Source: Sorangium sp051521495
GTDB lineage: Bacteria; Myxococcota_A; Polyangia; Polyangiales; Polyangiaceae
Length of the DNA: 64,000 nucleotides
Assembly: GCF_051521495.1 (NCBI RefSeq)
Contig: NZ_CP150355.1
Coordinates: forward strand, 868,001 to 932,000
Reading direction: 5' to 3'
Position 1 is the first letter of the stretch; each line of letters opens with the position of its first letter. Of the stretch, positions 1 through 8,589 are shown piece by piece. The position numbers and the translations under genes are program-made. The notes under the pieces are model-generated. The model had not been told where the DNA came from, made no database searches, and worked only from the letters and a program-made list of their open reading frames with translations.

Positions 1-843
1 GAGCTCGACCGGGGCCATGCCTACGGCCCCGAGGAGATCGTCTGGCGACACGGGAGCGAGGACAGAGGCCAGCGCGTCGAAGACACGCGCGGCGCGCCCC
101 CCCTCGTCACCTAGCGATCCGAGGGCTCTCCGCGCCCCTGCAGCCTCGTCGGGCGATGGGCGATCGGTCGGGCACGGTATCACCATCATCTGCTCGGCTG
201 CCCATGCGAGTCTCTCCCGCCACGACGTGCCGCTCGGCGCGTGGTTCTCAGCGTCAACGGACACGATGATGTGCGCGCCCTCGCCGGGCTGGCTCAGGTA
301 AGGAGTTTGTGGATCCGGCCACCCGTCGGCCGCGCGCTCGACGCCGTCGAGGATGACGAGCAGCTGTGGGTTGTCCTTGTCAGGGACCGAGGAGACCCAT
401 CCGACGCCCATCAAGGCCAGCCGGATGGCCGACATCAGCTCGCCCGGGCTCCGCGGACGGTTGAACATGGCCGTTGGTGTTCCCTTGAACAGGCCAAAGA
501 GCAGCTTCAGCATGTCGCGTTCGACCGCGGTCCCGAGCCGAGCGCTGATGGGCACGAAGATCACCTCCGCCGCACGCCGCTCGGCCACCGACAGGGCCCA
601 TCGCGCCAGGAGGGCAGAGCGAAAACCCGGGTCCGGGCCCACGACGAGCGCGCAGGCAGGCCCGCCTATGAACCAGTCATCGAGCTCTGTGAGCGGCGCA
701 CGGGCGTCCTGCGGAGCAGGATCGAGGATGTCCTCGGAGACGGACCGCCAGAACTCGGCGAGCCCGCCGTGCGACCGCGCGAGGCCGCCCTCCGGGCCGC
801 GCAGCGAGGACAGGGCGATCCGCAGCGCACAAGGGTCGGTCAT
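1..843 (-). CDS. P-loop-like NTPase, partial (cut by window edge)
   Basis: An uninterrupted reading frame of 281 codons starts at the ATG at 843 and runs off the left edge, so the C-terminus is missing. The ATG overlaps the stop of the upstream toxin-like gene in an ATGA arrangement, which fixes the start and implies translational coupling. Residues about 67-74 read GPDPGFRS, resembling a Walker A loop with Arg in place of Lys. Residues about 161-170 read QLLVILDGVE, a good Walker B strand. This suggests a degenerate NACHT/STAND-like or AAA-type nucleotide-binding fold. No function is assigned. Its place directly after a toxin-like gene makes an immunity or regulatory partner possible, but that is inference. 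Confidence 0.6.
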   Translation of the reverse strand, partial: MTDPCALRIALSSLRGPEGGLARSHGGLAEFWRSVSEDILDPAPQDARAPLTELDDWFIGGPACALVVGPDPGFRSALLARWALSVAERRAAEVIFVPISARLGTAVERDMLKLLFGLFKGTPTAMFNRPRSPGELMSAIRLALMGVGWVSSVPDKDNPQLLVILDGVERAADGWPDPQTPYLSQPGEGAHIIVSVDAENHAPSGTSWRERLAWAAEQMMVIPCPTDRPSPDEAAGARRALGSLGDEGGRAARVFDALASVLAPVSPDDLLGAVGMAPVEL

Positions 844-1442
844 CGGCGTCCTCCCGCGCTCAGGAAGAGCTTACGCGTGCCCGGGTTGCAGGTCGATTCC
901 CCGTTCCAGGGACCGGTCTTGGTCAGGTTCTTTGGAGAGTGTCCCTGGATCGAGCCGTGCGGAATCCCCATCTCTCGCAACATCTCCTTGCAGACGGGGC
1001 AGGGGTTGGCCGCGATTCGCCGCCTTCTCTTGTCGTCGTCTGCGTTGCCTTCGTACGTCTCCATCGTGTAGCCTTGTTCCTGGAAGCGCTTGGCGACGTC
1101 CTCCTCCGTCGCGCCGGGGCCGAGCCGGTGTGCCAGGTTGGTGAGCGCCGAGCGTTCGGCCCAGGGCTTACCATTCGGCACCTCGCTGTGCGACGCCGGG
1201 ACGCCAGAGCCATGATGGTTTGGGCACCCGCCTCCATCGGTCGAGCCGGTGCCGCACGCGCCGGCGCCCTTGCCGCCGCCGTCCGCGCCATCGCCTCCGT
1301 TGCTCCCGCTGCCGCCTTGTCCATCGCCCGAGCCATTGCCACCACGGCCGCCGGAGCCCCCGCCTCCGCCCCCCATCACGAAGACGCCAGGGTTCATGCC
1401 GGGGATGGTAGGGATGTTCGGGATCGGTGCGGTACAGGCCAT
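840..1442 (-). CDS. Glycine-rich polymorphic-toxin-like protein
   Basis: A 200-residue protein. The N-terminus (MACTAPIPNIPTIPGMNPG) is followed by a low-complexity Gly/Ser/Asn stretch to about residue 80, then a GCPNHHGSG motif. The C-terminal about 100 residues form a compact charged domain with NPCPVCKEM and a GPWNGESTCNPG segment near the end. I recall this layout from myxobacterial polymorphic toxins: constant Gly-rich delivery part and variable C-terminus. The CPVC pair is compatible with a zinc-binding deaminase-like or HNH-like toxin, but no complete catalytic signature is visible. The reading frame is open further upstream to 1979; 1442 is chosen because the conserved N-terminus begins there. 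The stop overlaps the next gene by 4 bp. Confidence 0.6.
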   Translation of the reverse strand: MACTAPIPNIPTIPGMNPGVFVMGGGGGGSGGRGGNGSGDGQGGSGSNGGDGADGGGKGAGACGTGSTDGGGCPNHHGSGVPASHSEVPNGKPWAERSALTNLAHRLGPGATEEDVAKRFQEQGYTMETYEGNADDDKRRRRIAANPCPVCKEMLREMGIPHGSIQGHSPKNLTKTGPWNGESTCNPGTRKLFLSAGGRR

Positions 1443-2076
1443 GCCTCGAGGATAGCCCAGCAGAAAAAGATCGGGTCGGCGATCGCCGCCGCGTGCGAGG
1501 GGGGACGACGCGACGAGAGCGCTATATCGATACCGGGTCGGCACCCGCGGCGTCCCCTGTGGCTGCCGGTGCAGCTCCAGCACTCGGGTCGGCACCCGCG
1601 GCGTCCCCTGTGGCTGCCGGTGCAGCTCCAGCGCTCCACGGAACTGCCGGCTCAGGATCTCACGGTTCCGCATGCGCCCTCCGCCAAACCTCCGCGCGCA
1701 GGCTAAACCAGAGTCCTCGAAGCTGGGGGCGATCTTCTCGCTGATCATCGACCCGGTGCCTCGAGATCCGGGCCCACCGCGGTAGCGGTCGTCCTTGGAT
1801 GGGACGTCCGAGACGGAATCGACGCGCGCGGCGATAGCCTCCGGCGCACCGCGCCTGGGAGCGTCGTCCATGCCGGTTGGTGTGGATATATAACCCCGAT
1901 CGCGAAGCGCTTGCGGCTCCAGGGTGGGGGGCACCGGGGGTGCGAGGCGACATGGGCAGCGGCAAAGCGGCTCGGGCATGGTCTCTCGGCTGACCGGGCG
2001 GACGACGGCTCACCGCGGCACAGCCTGGATTGAGCCGGCTCGCGCGAGGGGGGCGAGCCGCCGCCTTTTATGGGCG
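1443..2076. other. Non-coding interval upstream of the toxin-like gene
   Basis: 634 bp with no convincing gene. Apart from the tandem repeat at 1534-1632 it contains a short AT-rich stretch near 1885-1895 (TGGATATATAA). Open frames here lack family resemblance and are judged shadows. Confidence 0.5.
1534..1632. repeat. Two-copy tandem direct repeat, 51-bp period
   Basis: A 48-bp unit beginning CGGGTCGGCACCCGCGGC occurs at 1534-1581 and again at 1585-1632, essentially identical. The period of 51 bp is a multiple of three, so the antisense frame upstream of the toxin-like gene stays open through it. It lies 90-190 bp upstream of that gene. Confidence 0.85.
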
Positions 2077-2490
2077 TCAGCGCCCGGCGCAGTCGACGTA
2101 ATTCCAGGTGATGGGGACGCGTCCCTGGTCTGGATCGGCAATCTCCCTGAACGGGCCCTGCCCGAGATCGACGCTGCCGCTCGCGCACGAGGGGCAGAGA
2201 TCAATGACACGGACCGTCACCGACCCGTCCGGCCCGTTGACCTCGATGCACCTGCCGCAGGCTGCCCCGCCCGCAAACTGGTCTGGATTCAGGGCGGCGA
2301 CGTGGGCATCGGCGTCTGGCACCTCGAAGCCGCAGGCGCCGACTCCGACGCTCGGATCGTAGAACGTGCCATCGCCCGAAAAGGACCGTGCCAGCGCCGG
2401 AGCGGCGAGCGCGGACGGAGCCAGCATCGCCAGCAAGAGGCGCGGCCGCCTGGATGGGCGATGCGCGGTGAATTCTGTTCGCTTCGACAT
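2077..2490 (-). CDS. Secreted double-psi beta-barrel (RlpA/expansin-like) protein
   Basis: A 137-residue protein. A basic N-terminus is followed by a hydrophobic stretch ending ALAAPALARS, a typical Sec signal peptide, so the mature protein is exported. The mature part has DGTFYDPSVGVGACGF, CGRCIEV, VTVRVIDLCPSC and a late WNYVDC. These are the cysteines and acidic residue pattern of the double-psi beta-barrel domain of expansins, barwin and RlpA, which bind or loosen polysaccharide. Only the N-terminal expansin domain is present. The start is placed at the ATG at 2490; a GTG three codons upstream is also possible. The neighbouring gene encodes a second protein of similar fold, same strand, 64 bp upstream. 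Confidence 0.75.
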   Translation of the reverse strand: MSKRTEFTAHRPSRRPRLLLAMLAPSALAAPALARSFSGDGTFYDPSVGVGACGFEVPDADAHVAALNPDQFAGGAACGRCIEVNGPDGSVTVRVIDLCPSCASGSVDLGQGPFREIADPDQGRVPITWNYVDCAGR

Positions 2491-2554
2491 GAGCGCCACA
2501 TGAAGCTCGCGTCGCCCGTGGTCAATCTGGCGGCTGCGTCTCGAGCGTTCGGGC

Positions 2555-3022
2555 CTACCGGTTGCAGCGGCCGCTGTTCTTGTCGAAGAACGGCGTCTCC
2601 GACACCGGACGTCCGGCCGGCGGGTCGATCTCCACCTCCAGGGCCTCCTCGGGCGTCCATGCTTCTTCGCACGCGATGACCTGCTCGTCGAACCTCCCGT
2701 CGCTCTCCATCCAGATATCGATCTGCTCGCTTCCGCAGGAAGCGCAGGTGTCTTCCACGATCAGGTACTTCCGCAAGGAAGGAACGTACATCCGGGTACC
2801 GGGCTGGAACCTGCCTCGGCGGACCGCCACGGTGATCGGATCGTCGCTCGTCCCCCTCCCGCCCGCGCCTTGATGAATGACGGGGTCCGAGATGGCGTTG
2901 CCCGGCGGATCGTTGTCGGGCCATCCGTAGAACGTCACCTCGAACGTGCTCGCTGCACTTGCCGGCCCGCTCCAGAAGGCCGCGATGACAGCGGCGCAAC
3001 AGACGAACCTGGACATCTTCAT
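2555..3022 (-). CDS. Secreted barrel-fold protein, distantly DPBB-like
   Basis: A 155-residue protein with a clear Sec signal peptide (MKMSRFVCCAAVIAAFW to GPASAAS). The mature part contains TFEVTFYGWPDNDP, RFQPGTRMYVPSLRKYLIV and EDTCASCGSEQIDIWM. The order (early FYG, a PGTRMYVP turn, then a Cys pair and DIW) matches the 3D/RlpA-like double-psi barrel group. An AAGGAG-type ribosome binding site lies four bases before the ATG at 3022. It is probably co-transcribed with the downstream DPBB gene. The substrate is unknown; a cell-wall or plant-polysaccharide role is inference from fold. Confidence 0.7.
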   Translation of the reverse strand: MKMSRFVCCAAVIAAFWSGPASAASTFEVTFYGWPDNDPPGNAISDPVIHQGAGGRGTSDDPITVAVRRGRFQPGTRMYVPSLRKYLIVEDTCASCGSEQIDIWMESDGRFDEQVIACEEAWTPEEALEVEIDPPAGRPVSETPFFDKNSGRCNR

Positions 3023-3370
3023 AAGACTCCTTCCTCGCGCCGGTCAGACCGGCCCGTGAGCCTGCGCGATGCCTGTTTCGCACAGGCTAGATCCGCGAAA
3101 GCACAGGGCGGGCCCGGCCGCGCGTGCGCGCGGGTCTTTCGTCTCGCCGGACATGCCGCGATCGACGTCGAAGCGTGCAAGCTTGGCGGAGCCGCTCGTG
3201 GACTGTTCGATAGGTTCTTTAACAGGTTCCCCGGGGTGGCGTAGGCTTCGGCATGCAAGGACGACCAGCCAGGGGGATCGAGCTCTCGCGGGAGGACAGG
3301 GCGTACCTGGAGACACTGGTGCGTGAGGGGAAGTCTCCTTGTCCGATCTACAGCGGGGAGCAGCGCTCGC
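3023..3370. other. Gene-poor interval with possible IS debris
   Basis: 348 bp between the secreted barrel gene and the 3' end of the glycosyltransferase gene. It contains the ribosome binding site of the former and the putative transposase remnant at 3253. Nothing else is recognised. Confidence 0.4.
3253..3340 (+). pseudogene. IS630-like transposase N-terminal remnant
   Basis: A short reading starts at ATG 3253 with MQGRPARGIELSREDRAYLE and continues LVREGKS, which resembles the N-terminal helix of IS630-family transposases from memory. It then diverges and runs into the 3' end of the glycosyltransferase gene on the other strand. No terminal inverted repeats or catalytic part remain. Low-confidence call from about 30 residues. 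Confidence 0.3.
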
Positions 3371-4723
3371 TCAGATCGACAGCTCTATCGGCAAGCGCGG
3401 CCGCGCGCTGGCTGCGGCGCCGCTGCGCGGCGCGCCCTGGCCGAGGCCCAGCACCTCGACGCCAGCGCTGACGCCGAGCGCGCGCTGCACGAAGGACGAG
3501 CTCCGCGCGTACGCGAACAAATCGCTCGGCCGGATGGCAGGCATGCCGCGGTGCCGCTGCCGCACGAGGAGCAGCGTATAGAGGTCCATGTAACGCTCGA
3601 CCATGCGGGCAGCGGAGTAGCGCTGGAGCGCGACCTTCCGGCCGTAACGCCCCATCCGCGCGGCGAGCGAGGGGTTGTCGCGGAGCTCCGTCAGCCTGGC
3701 CGCGAACGCCTCGGCGTCCCCGGAAGGCACGAGGAAGCCCGTGTACCCGTCGGTGAGGGCCGTGGGCACGCCGCCGACGGCGGTCGCGACGACGGGGAGC
3801 CCCGCCGCCATCGCCTCGAGAAGGGCGAGCGGCAGGCCCTCGGAGACGGAGGAGAGGACGAACGCGTCGAGCGCGGCGAGGAACTGCGGCGCGCTGTGCC
3901 GCTTGCCGACGAACAGCGCACGCTCGGACAGGCCGAGCTCGCGTGTGAGCGCGGCGAGCCGCTCGCGCTCCGGGCCCTCTCCGACGAGGAGCAGCCGCCC
4001 GTCCTCCGGCAGCGCCCGCGCGGCGGCGCGCAGGAGCAATGCGTGGTTCTTCACGGCAGAGAGGCGCCCCACCGTCCCGAGGACCCAGGCCTGCTGCGAG
4101 ATGCCGAGCTCGGCCCGGACACGGGCCCTGGCCACCGGATCGGGCGCGAACCGAGACAGGTCGAGGCCGCTCGGGACGACGTGGAGCTTCTCGCGGCATA
4201 TCTGGCCCTGGCTGACCAGGGTCTCGGCGGTCGGCCGCGATACCGCGACGTGGGCGTCGACGAACGCGGCGGCGGCGCTGCGCAGCCATCTCCGGCCTTG
4301 CATCTCCTCCAGGACGCCGTGCTTCGTGTGGATGACCGGGACGCCGTGCAGCCAGCCCGCGGGCGCCGCATAGATGAGCGGCAGCTGGTTGTGCGCATGG
4401 ACGAGCGAGATACCCCTCGCCCTGAAGAGCGCGACGAGCCGGGCGGTCATGCTCACGTCGAAGCCGCGGCGCTTCGGCAAGAGCTGCACCTCGACGCCGC
4501 GCCGCCGCAGCTGATCTGCCCGCGGGCCGTCCGGATCATCGGCGATGGCGATCACCGTCACGTCGTGGCCGGTAGCGCGCTGGAGCGCCGTCAGATCGAC
4601 GACCACCTGCTCGGCGTCGCCGGCCTTCAAGCTGGTCACCACGTGCGCAATCGCGAGCTTCCACGGAAGCTCCGCCCTGCTCCGGTCGCGGCCTCCCACG
4701 CCGTAAATGTCACGAATCTCCAT
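3371..4723 (-). CDS. GT4-family glycosyltransferase (GT-B fold)
   Basis: A 450-residue retaining glycosyltransferase of the group-1/GT4 family. The acceptor-side Rossmann half includes AIAHVVTSLKAGDAEQ, SLVHAHNQLPLI and VIHTKHGVLEE. The linker has VVPSGLDLSRF. The donor-binding half has VLGTVGRLSAVKNHALLL, LLLVGEGPERE and SSVSEGLPLALLEAMAAGLP, the E-x7-E signature that binds the nucleotide sugar. It most likely transfers a sugar from an NDP-sugar to a lipid-linked or surface polysaccharide acceptor. The last about 60 residues are not part of the core. The first 64 codons and upstream DNA are duplicated at 16494-16713, and that copy confirms MEIRDIYG as the start region. Confidence 0.88.
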   Translation of the reverse strand: MEIRDIYGVGGRDRSRAELPWKLAIAHVVTSLKAGDAEQVVVDLTALQRATGHDVTVIAIADDPDGPRADQLRRRGVEVQLLPKRRGFDVSMTARLVALFRARGISLVHAHNQLPLIYAAPAGWLHGVPVIHTKHGVLEEMQGRRWLRSAAAAFVDAHVAVSRPTAETLVSQGQICREKLHVVPSGLDLSRFAPDPVARARVRAELGISQQAWVLGTVGRLSAVKNHALLLRAAARALPEDGRLLLVGEGPERERLAALTRELGLSERALFVGKRHSAPQFLAALDAFVLSSVSEGLPLALLEAMAAGLPVVATAVGGVPTALTDGYTGFLVPSGDAEAFAARLTELRDNPSLAARMGRYGRKVALQRYSAARMVERYMDLYTLLLVRQRHRGMPAIRPSDLFAYARSSSFVQRALGVSAGVEVLGLGQGAPRSGAAASARPRLPIELSI

Positions 4724-5312
4724 GTCTCCCCCCCTCGAACGAATGGAAAAACGTCGACGCGCGCTGCTCGTCCAGCTCGCCTGCGCTGCCTGGCTCCTCG
4801 GGTCGTGATCTGGCTTCGCCGGTAGGCAGAGCGGCGCTCCGCTCCCTGGCCGACGCGGCGAACCGATGACGGATGAGCGTCCCGGGCTTGAGAAGCGTAA
4901 GCGCTAAAGCACGCCGAGGGCGATGCGCGGCGGACGGTAGGATATCTGATTGGCGTGGAATATAGGCCGAGCCAGGAATGCGGCAATATAAAATGATGAT
5001 GAACGGTGGGAGGCAGTGCGCGAGGATGGTTGTCCAGGCCGGGCCGCGTGCCGCGCGCTCGCTCCGGCTGGACGGGATCCGTCCGCGACTTCTCAACTGG
5101 GCGCGAATGTCGGGTTTTTCCGTGGCCGCGTACGGTCTTGTCCGGCGGCGCCAGCGCCCACGTGACGGAGAGGCATTGAAGAAGGCGCCATGTCGCTCGT
5201 CGACGACGGGCAGGGCCACGCGCCCTCGCTCCCGTCGCGGTCAGTCGGGCGCCGGCGCTCGACCTGGCTGGAGGCAGGTGAGATTGGCGACGTGTGGCAT
5301 GTCGCGTGACGC
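4724..5312. other. Non-coding interval upstream of the glycosyltransferase gene
   Basis: 589 bp without a convincing gene. The first about 28 bp are shared with the duplicated copy near 16.7 kb. It contains the AT-rich promoter candidate at 4959-4986. Open frames on either strand have no recognisable domain. Confidence 0.5.
4959..4986 (-). promoter_or_regulatory. Possible sigma70-type promoter for the glycosyltransferase gene
   Basis: On the minus strand TTGCCG (4981-4986) and TATATT (4959-4964) are separated by 16 bp in an AT-rich pocket within otherwise GC-rich DNA. The implied leader would be about 230 nt. Pattern match only. Confidence 0.3.
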
Positions 5313-6704
5313 TCAGGCCAGGAGGCCCGGCAGCGGCCCGGTGCAGACGCCGGGAATGCCGAAGGTGGTCACGTCGTCGAGGCCCATGGCGTTGCACACC
5401 GACACGAGCAGGTTGTTGTGCGGCAGGTCGGCGAATTTCATGTAACGGCCCATCTTGAAGTAGCCGCCCGCGCCGCCCGCGAGCACCCAGGGGATGTCCT
5501 TGTACGTGTGTATGTTGCCGACGCCGAGCTCGTTGCCCCAGAGCAGCAGCGTGTTGTCCAGCACCGAGCTGCCGTCGACCTCCTTGGCGAGCGCCAGCTG
5601 ATCCAGCACGTACTTCACCTGCTCGCTGTGCCAGACGTTGATCTTCACGAGCTTCTCGTTCGCGACCGCATCGTCGTCGCCGGCGTGGGAGAGGCTGTGG
5701 TGCTCCTCGTTCACGCCGATCCAGGGGTAGTACTGCCAGCTATCCGCGTTGGCCCACATGAACGTGGAGACGCGGGTCATGCCGCAGACGTGCGCGAGCA
5801 GCATCAGATCGGTCTGCAGCCGGCCGACCGTCGGGTAGTTCTCCATCGCGCGCGTGTCGAACTTCTCCGGCATCGCGAGCGGCGTGCACGCGACCGCCGA
5901 GCTCTGGAGCCGCTGCTCGATGTTGCGGATGCCGCCGAGGTGCGCCTCGAGCCGCGCCTTGTCCTCGGCGCTGACACGCGTCTGCAGGCGGCCGATGTCG
6001 TCCTTGAGGAAGTCCAGCACGCTCTGGCGCTCCGCGACAAGCCGCTTCAGCTCCGTTTCGGACAGGTCCGCGTTGGCGAAGATGCGCGCGTACATCTGGA
6101 AGGGATCGTCGACCGCGGTGTTCGGCTGGTTCGGTCCGCGGTACGAGATCACCCGGAGCGGCTCCTGCCCTTCGATGCGCACGCCGAACTCGAGCGACGG
6201 GAACTGGCTGCTCTCGCCGATGCGACCGGCGATGTACTGATCGACCGAGATGCGATCCGCCCAGCCGGCGGGGCCGCCCGCGCCCGTGAAGCTGCCGGCG
6301 AGCAGCGAGCCGCCCGTGAGCATCGCGCCGGGGCCCTTCATGTGCGGGCCGCCGGGCTTGTTCTCGCTCGGGACGCCGAGCTCGTCCTCGACCGTCGAGT
6401 TCATGTGCACGCCCTTGAGCACCAGCATCCTCTGCTTGTGCTCCTCGAGCGGCGCCAGGATCGGGCCGAGCGAAAGCGGCGCCTCGTGGGCGTCCCCCGG
6501 CGGGAAGAACGCCGACGGCACCGTGCCGTTCGCCGAGAAGATGCCGATGAAGCGTTTGGCGCCAGGCTGCTTGGCGTCCTGTCCGAACACCGTGGAGCTC
6601 CGCCAGACGGGGCTCGTGAGCGCGACGGTCAGTGCGCCGAGCCCGCCGAGCAGCTTGCGGCGGCTGATCTGGGTGCGGAGATCGATCGGGCCTCTTCGGT
6701 TCAT
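5313..6704 (-). CDS. DUF1552 family protein with Tat-type signal
   Basis: A 463-residue protein of the DUF1552 family, common in planctomycetes and myxobacteria and usually paired with a DUF1592-type partner, as here. The N-terminus has SRRKLLGGLGALTVALTSP, a twin-arginine-like export signal, so it probably acts outside the cytoplasm. Internal landmarks are RFIGIFSANGTVPSAFFPPG, GPHMKGPGAML, TFMWANADSWQYYPWIGV, EEHHSLSHAGDD and LLWGNELGVGNIHTY. The fold resembles sulfatase/phosphatase-like DUF1501 relatives; the biochemical role is unknown. The ATG at 6704 overlaps the stop of the partner gene by 4 bp. The frame is open further upstream, but that part is the antisense-like tail of the partner. 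Confidence 0.85.
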   Translation of the reverse strand: MNRRGPIDLRTQISRRKLLGGLGALTVALTSPVWRSSTVFGQDAKQPGAKRFIGIFSANGTVPSAFFPPGDAHEAPLSLGPILAPLEEHKQRMLVLKGVHMNSTVEDELGVPSENKPGGPHMKGPGAMLTGGSLLAGSFTGAGGPAGWADRISVDQYIAGRIGESSQFPSLEFGVRIEGQEPLRVISYRGPNQPNTAVDDPFQMYARIFANADLSETELKRLVAERQSVLDFLKDDIGRLQTRVSAEDKARLEAHLGGIRNIEQRLQSSAVACTPLAMPEKFDTRAMENYPTVGRLQTDLMLLAHVCGMTRVSTFMWANADSWQYYPWIGVNEEHHSLSHAGDDDAVANEKLVKINVWHSEQVKYVLDQLALAKEVDGSSVLDNTLLLWGNELGVGNIHTYKDIPWVLAGGAGGYFKMGRYMKFADLPHNNLLVSVCNAMGLDDVTTFGIPGVCTGPLPGLLA

Positions 6705-8452
6705 GGCATCTCCTGCTTGTCGATCGCGCGACGGTAAAGGAAGGCGTCTGTCTCCACCACGGCGCGGGGCAGCGCGTTCAGGTCCTGGCCGGCGGCCTTG
6801 AAGGTCTCGAGCAGGCGCTTCATCGAGCAACCATCCATGTCCTGCTCGAAGCGGGCGATCGCGAAGCGGAACCACTGGCGCGCCACGCACTCTTCCACCT
6901 CTGCGCTGCCAGCGAGCCTCTCGCCGAGCTCCGCCACGCCGTCGAAATCGCCGTTCATGTCGCGGGTGGCGACGATCTTGCCGCTCGCGTCGACCGGCTC
7001 GCCGCCGTCGAGCTCGCGGTAGCGGCCGAGCGTGTCGTAATGCTCGAAGCCGAAGCCGATCGGGTCGAGCAGCTGGTGGCAGCCGACGCAGCCCGGGTCC
7101 ACCTCGTGTTGCCTCAACCGCTCGCGGGTCGAGCTGCTCTGGTCGACCTCGGGCGGCTTGGGAATGTTGGCCGGCGGGGCCGGCAGCTGCTGGCAGAGCA
7201 GCGCCTCGCGCACGAACTTCCCTCGGTAGATCGGCGAGCTCTCGGCGGGCTTCGCCTGGATGGCGAGCAGCGCCGGGAGCGTCAGGATGCCCGAGGCGGT
7301 GCCGTCGGTGCGCTCGATCGCCTGGAAGGAGTCGTCGCCGGTGACGCCGTAGTACCCGCCAAGATCCCTGTTGTAGAACACCGTCGTCGAGGTGAGGAGC
7401 GCGCTCAGCGTGCCGCCCTCGTCGTGGAGCACGTGCTCGAAGAAGGCGTCGGCCTGCCCGCTCAGCGACTCACGGAACGACCGCGATTGCCACTCGGGGA
7501 AGGCGTCCGCGTCCTTCACCACGCTGTTCAGGCCGCTCAGGTGCGTCCAGCCGCCGAGGAACCGATTGACCAGCTTCTCGCCGCGCTCGTCCTCGAGCAT
7601 CCACTCGAGCTGCGCCGCGACGCCCTCCTTGGTGCTCAGGCTGCCGTCTTCGATGGCCTCGTTCAGCCGGGCGTCCGGCAGGGTGCCCCACAGCATGTAC
7701 GAGAGGCGAGCGGCGACCTCGTACGGAGAGAGCTTCACGGCGCGATCGCTCACCTTCTCCGAGGTGCCGATCTCGACGCGGTACAGGAAGCGCGGCGACT
7801 GCAGCATGCCGCGGAGCAGGAGCTCGATCCCGTGCTCGTAGCTCGCCTTCGCGCCGGCGCTGAAGAGCTGCAGGTGCCGCTCGATGTCTGCCGCGTCCGT
7901 GATCGGCGCGCGGTAGGCGCGGGCGCCGAAGCGCACGACCATCTGGCGCGCGCACGCGCGCGGCTCGGCTCCGTCCTCGCAAGGCGCGATGTTGCCGAGC
8001 GCCGTCGGGTCGCCGACGACGGCCGCGGCGATGGCGTCCGCCGCGGCCTGGAAATGCTCGAGCTCGACCTGCGTCACGTCCGGCTGCAAGAGGCCGAACG
8101 CCGACGCCTCGATCGCGGGGCCGAGCGCCTCGTCCAGGCCGGGCACGTCGCCGACGAGGTCGCGCACGGTGTTCAGGTATTGCTCCCGCGAGAGCAGGCG
8201 CATCGGAGAAGGCCCAGGATCGATGTCGTTCTTGTCGCATCTCAGCGTCTCGACAGGGCCCATCGGCCCCGAGTCCGAGCCACCGCTGCTGCTCGAGCTG
8301 CCGCTCGCGCCGTCCGCGGGCGATGAGCCGTCTCCGCCGTCTCCGACGTCTCCGTCGCCCAGGTTGCCGATGCACGCCGATAGCGCGAGCGCCACGGCGA
8401 GCAGGCCCACACTTCCGTGGTCCTTGAATTGTTCAATCAAAGATGTAGTCAT
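6701..8452 (-). CDS. DUF1592/DUF1588/DUF1585 lipoprotein with CxxCH motif
   Basis: A 583-residue lipoprotein. A hydrophobic segment ends LALSACIGN with a lipobox Cys, followed by a Gly/Ser/Asp linker. The body shows the domain series of the planctomycete DUF1587-DUF1595-DUF1592-DUF1588-DUF1585 proteins: RLLSREQYLNTVRDLVGD, FGARAYRAPIT, LRGMLQSPRFLYRVE, YEVAARLSYMLWGTLPDARL, PGCVGCHQLLDPIGFGFEHY, and a C-terminal FAIARFEQDMDGCSMKRLLE. The CVGCH motif could bind haem. The ATGA overlap with the DUF1552 gene indicates a two-gene operon and probably a joint complex at the cell surface. Function of the pair is not established. Confidence 0.85.
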   Translation of the reverse strand: MTTSLIEQFKDHGSVGLLAVALALSACIGNLGDGDVGDGGDGSSPADGASGSSSSSGGSDSGPMGPVETLRCDKNDIDPGPSPMRLLSREQYLNTVRDLVGDVPGLDEALGPAIEASAFGLLQPDVTQVELEHFQAAADAIAAAVVGDPTALGNIAPCEDGAEPRACARQMVVRFGARAYRAPITDAADIERHLQLFSAGAKASYEHGIELLLRGMLQSPRFLYRVEIGTSEKVSDRAVKLSPYEVAARLSYMLWGTLPDARLNEAIEDGSLSTKEGVAAQLEWMLEDERGEKLVNRFLGGWTHLSGLNSVVKDADAFPEWQSRSFRESLSGQADAFFEHVLHDEGGTLSALLTSTTVFYNRDLGGYYGVTGDDSFQAIERTDGTASGILTLPALLAIQAKPAESSPIYRGKFVREALLCQQLPAPPANIPKPPEVDQSSSTRERLRQHEVDPGCVGCHQLLDPIGFGFEHYDTLGRYRELDGGEPVDASGKIVATRDMNGDFDGVAELGERLAGSAEVEECVARQWFRFAIARFEQDMDGCSMKRLLETFKAAGQDLNALPRAVVETDAFLYRRAIDKQEMP

Positions 8453-8589
8453 TCAGAGCTCCGCTCAAGGCTGCTGGCTACTCCGGCTCGGTGGGAGACT
8501 AACTCGGTCACGATCATCTTTTCGCCATCGAAGCGCGGGGACGCTTCGATTCGGTACGAAGAGGTGTGTCTGTGGTCGACGAGCTCCGA

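Noticed and set aside
1660..2188. Two overlapping minus-strand ORFs between the toxin-like gene and the DPBB gene
   Set aside because: Arg/Pro-rich, no start signal and no family resemblance; judged shadows.
4710..5219. Putative 169-codon gene upstream of the glycosyltransferase
   Set aside because: No recognisable domain and atypical composition; partly shared with the duplicated upstream DNA, so treated as non-coding.
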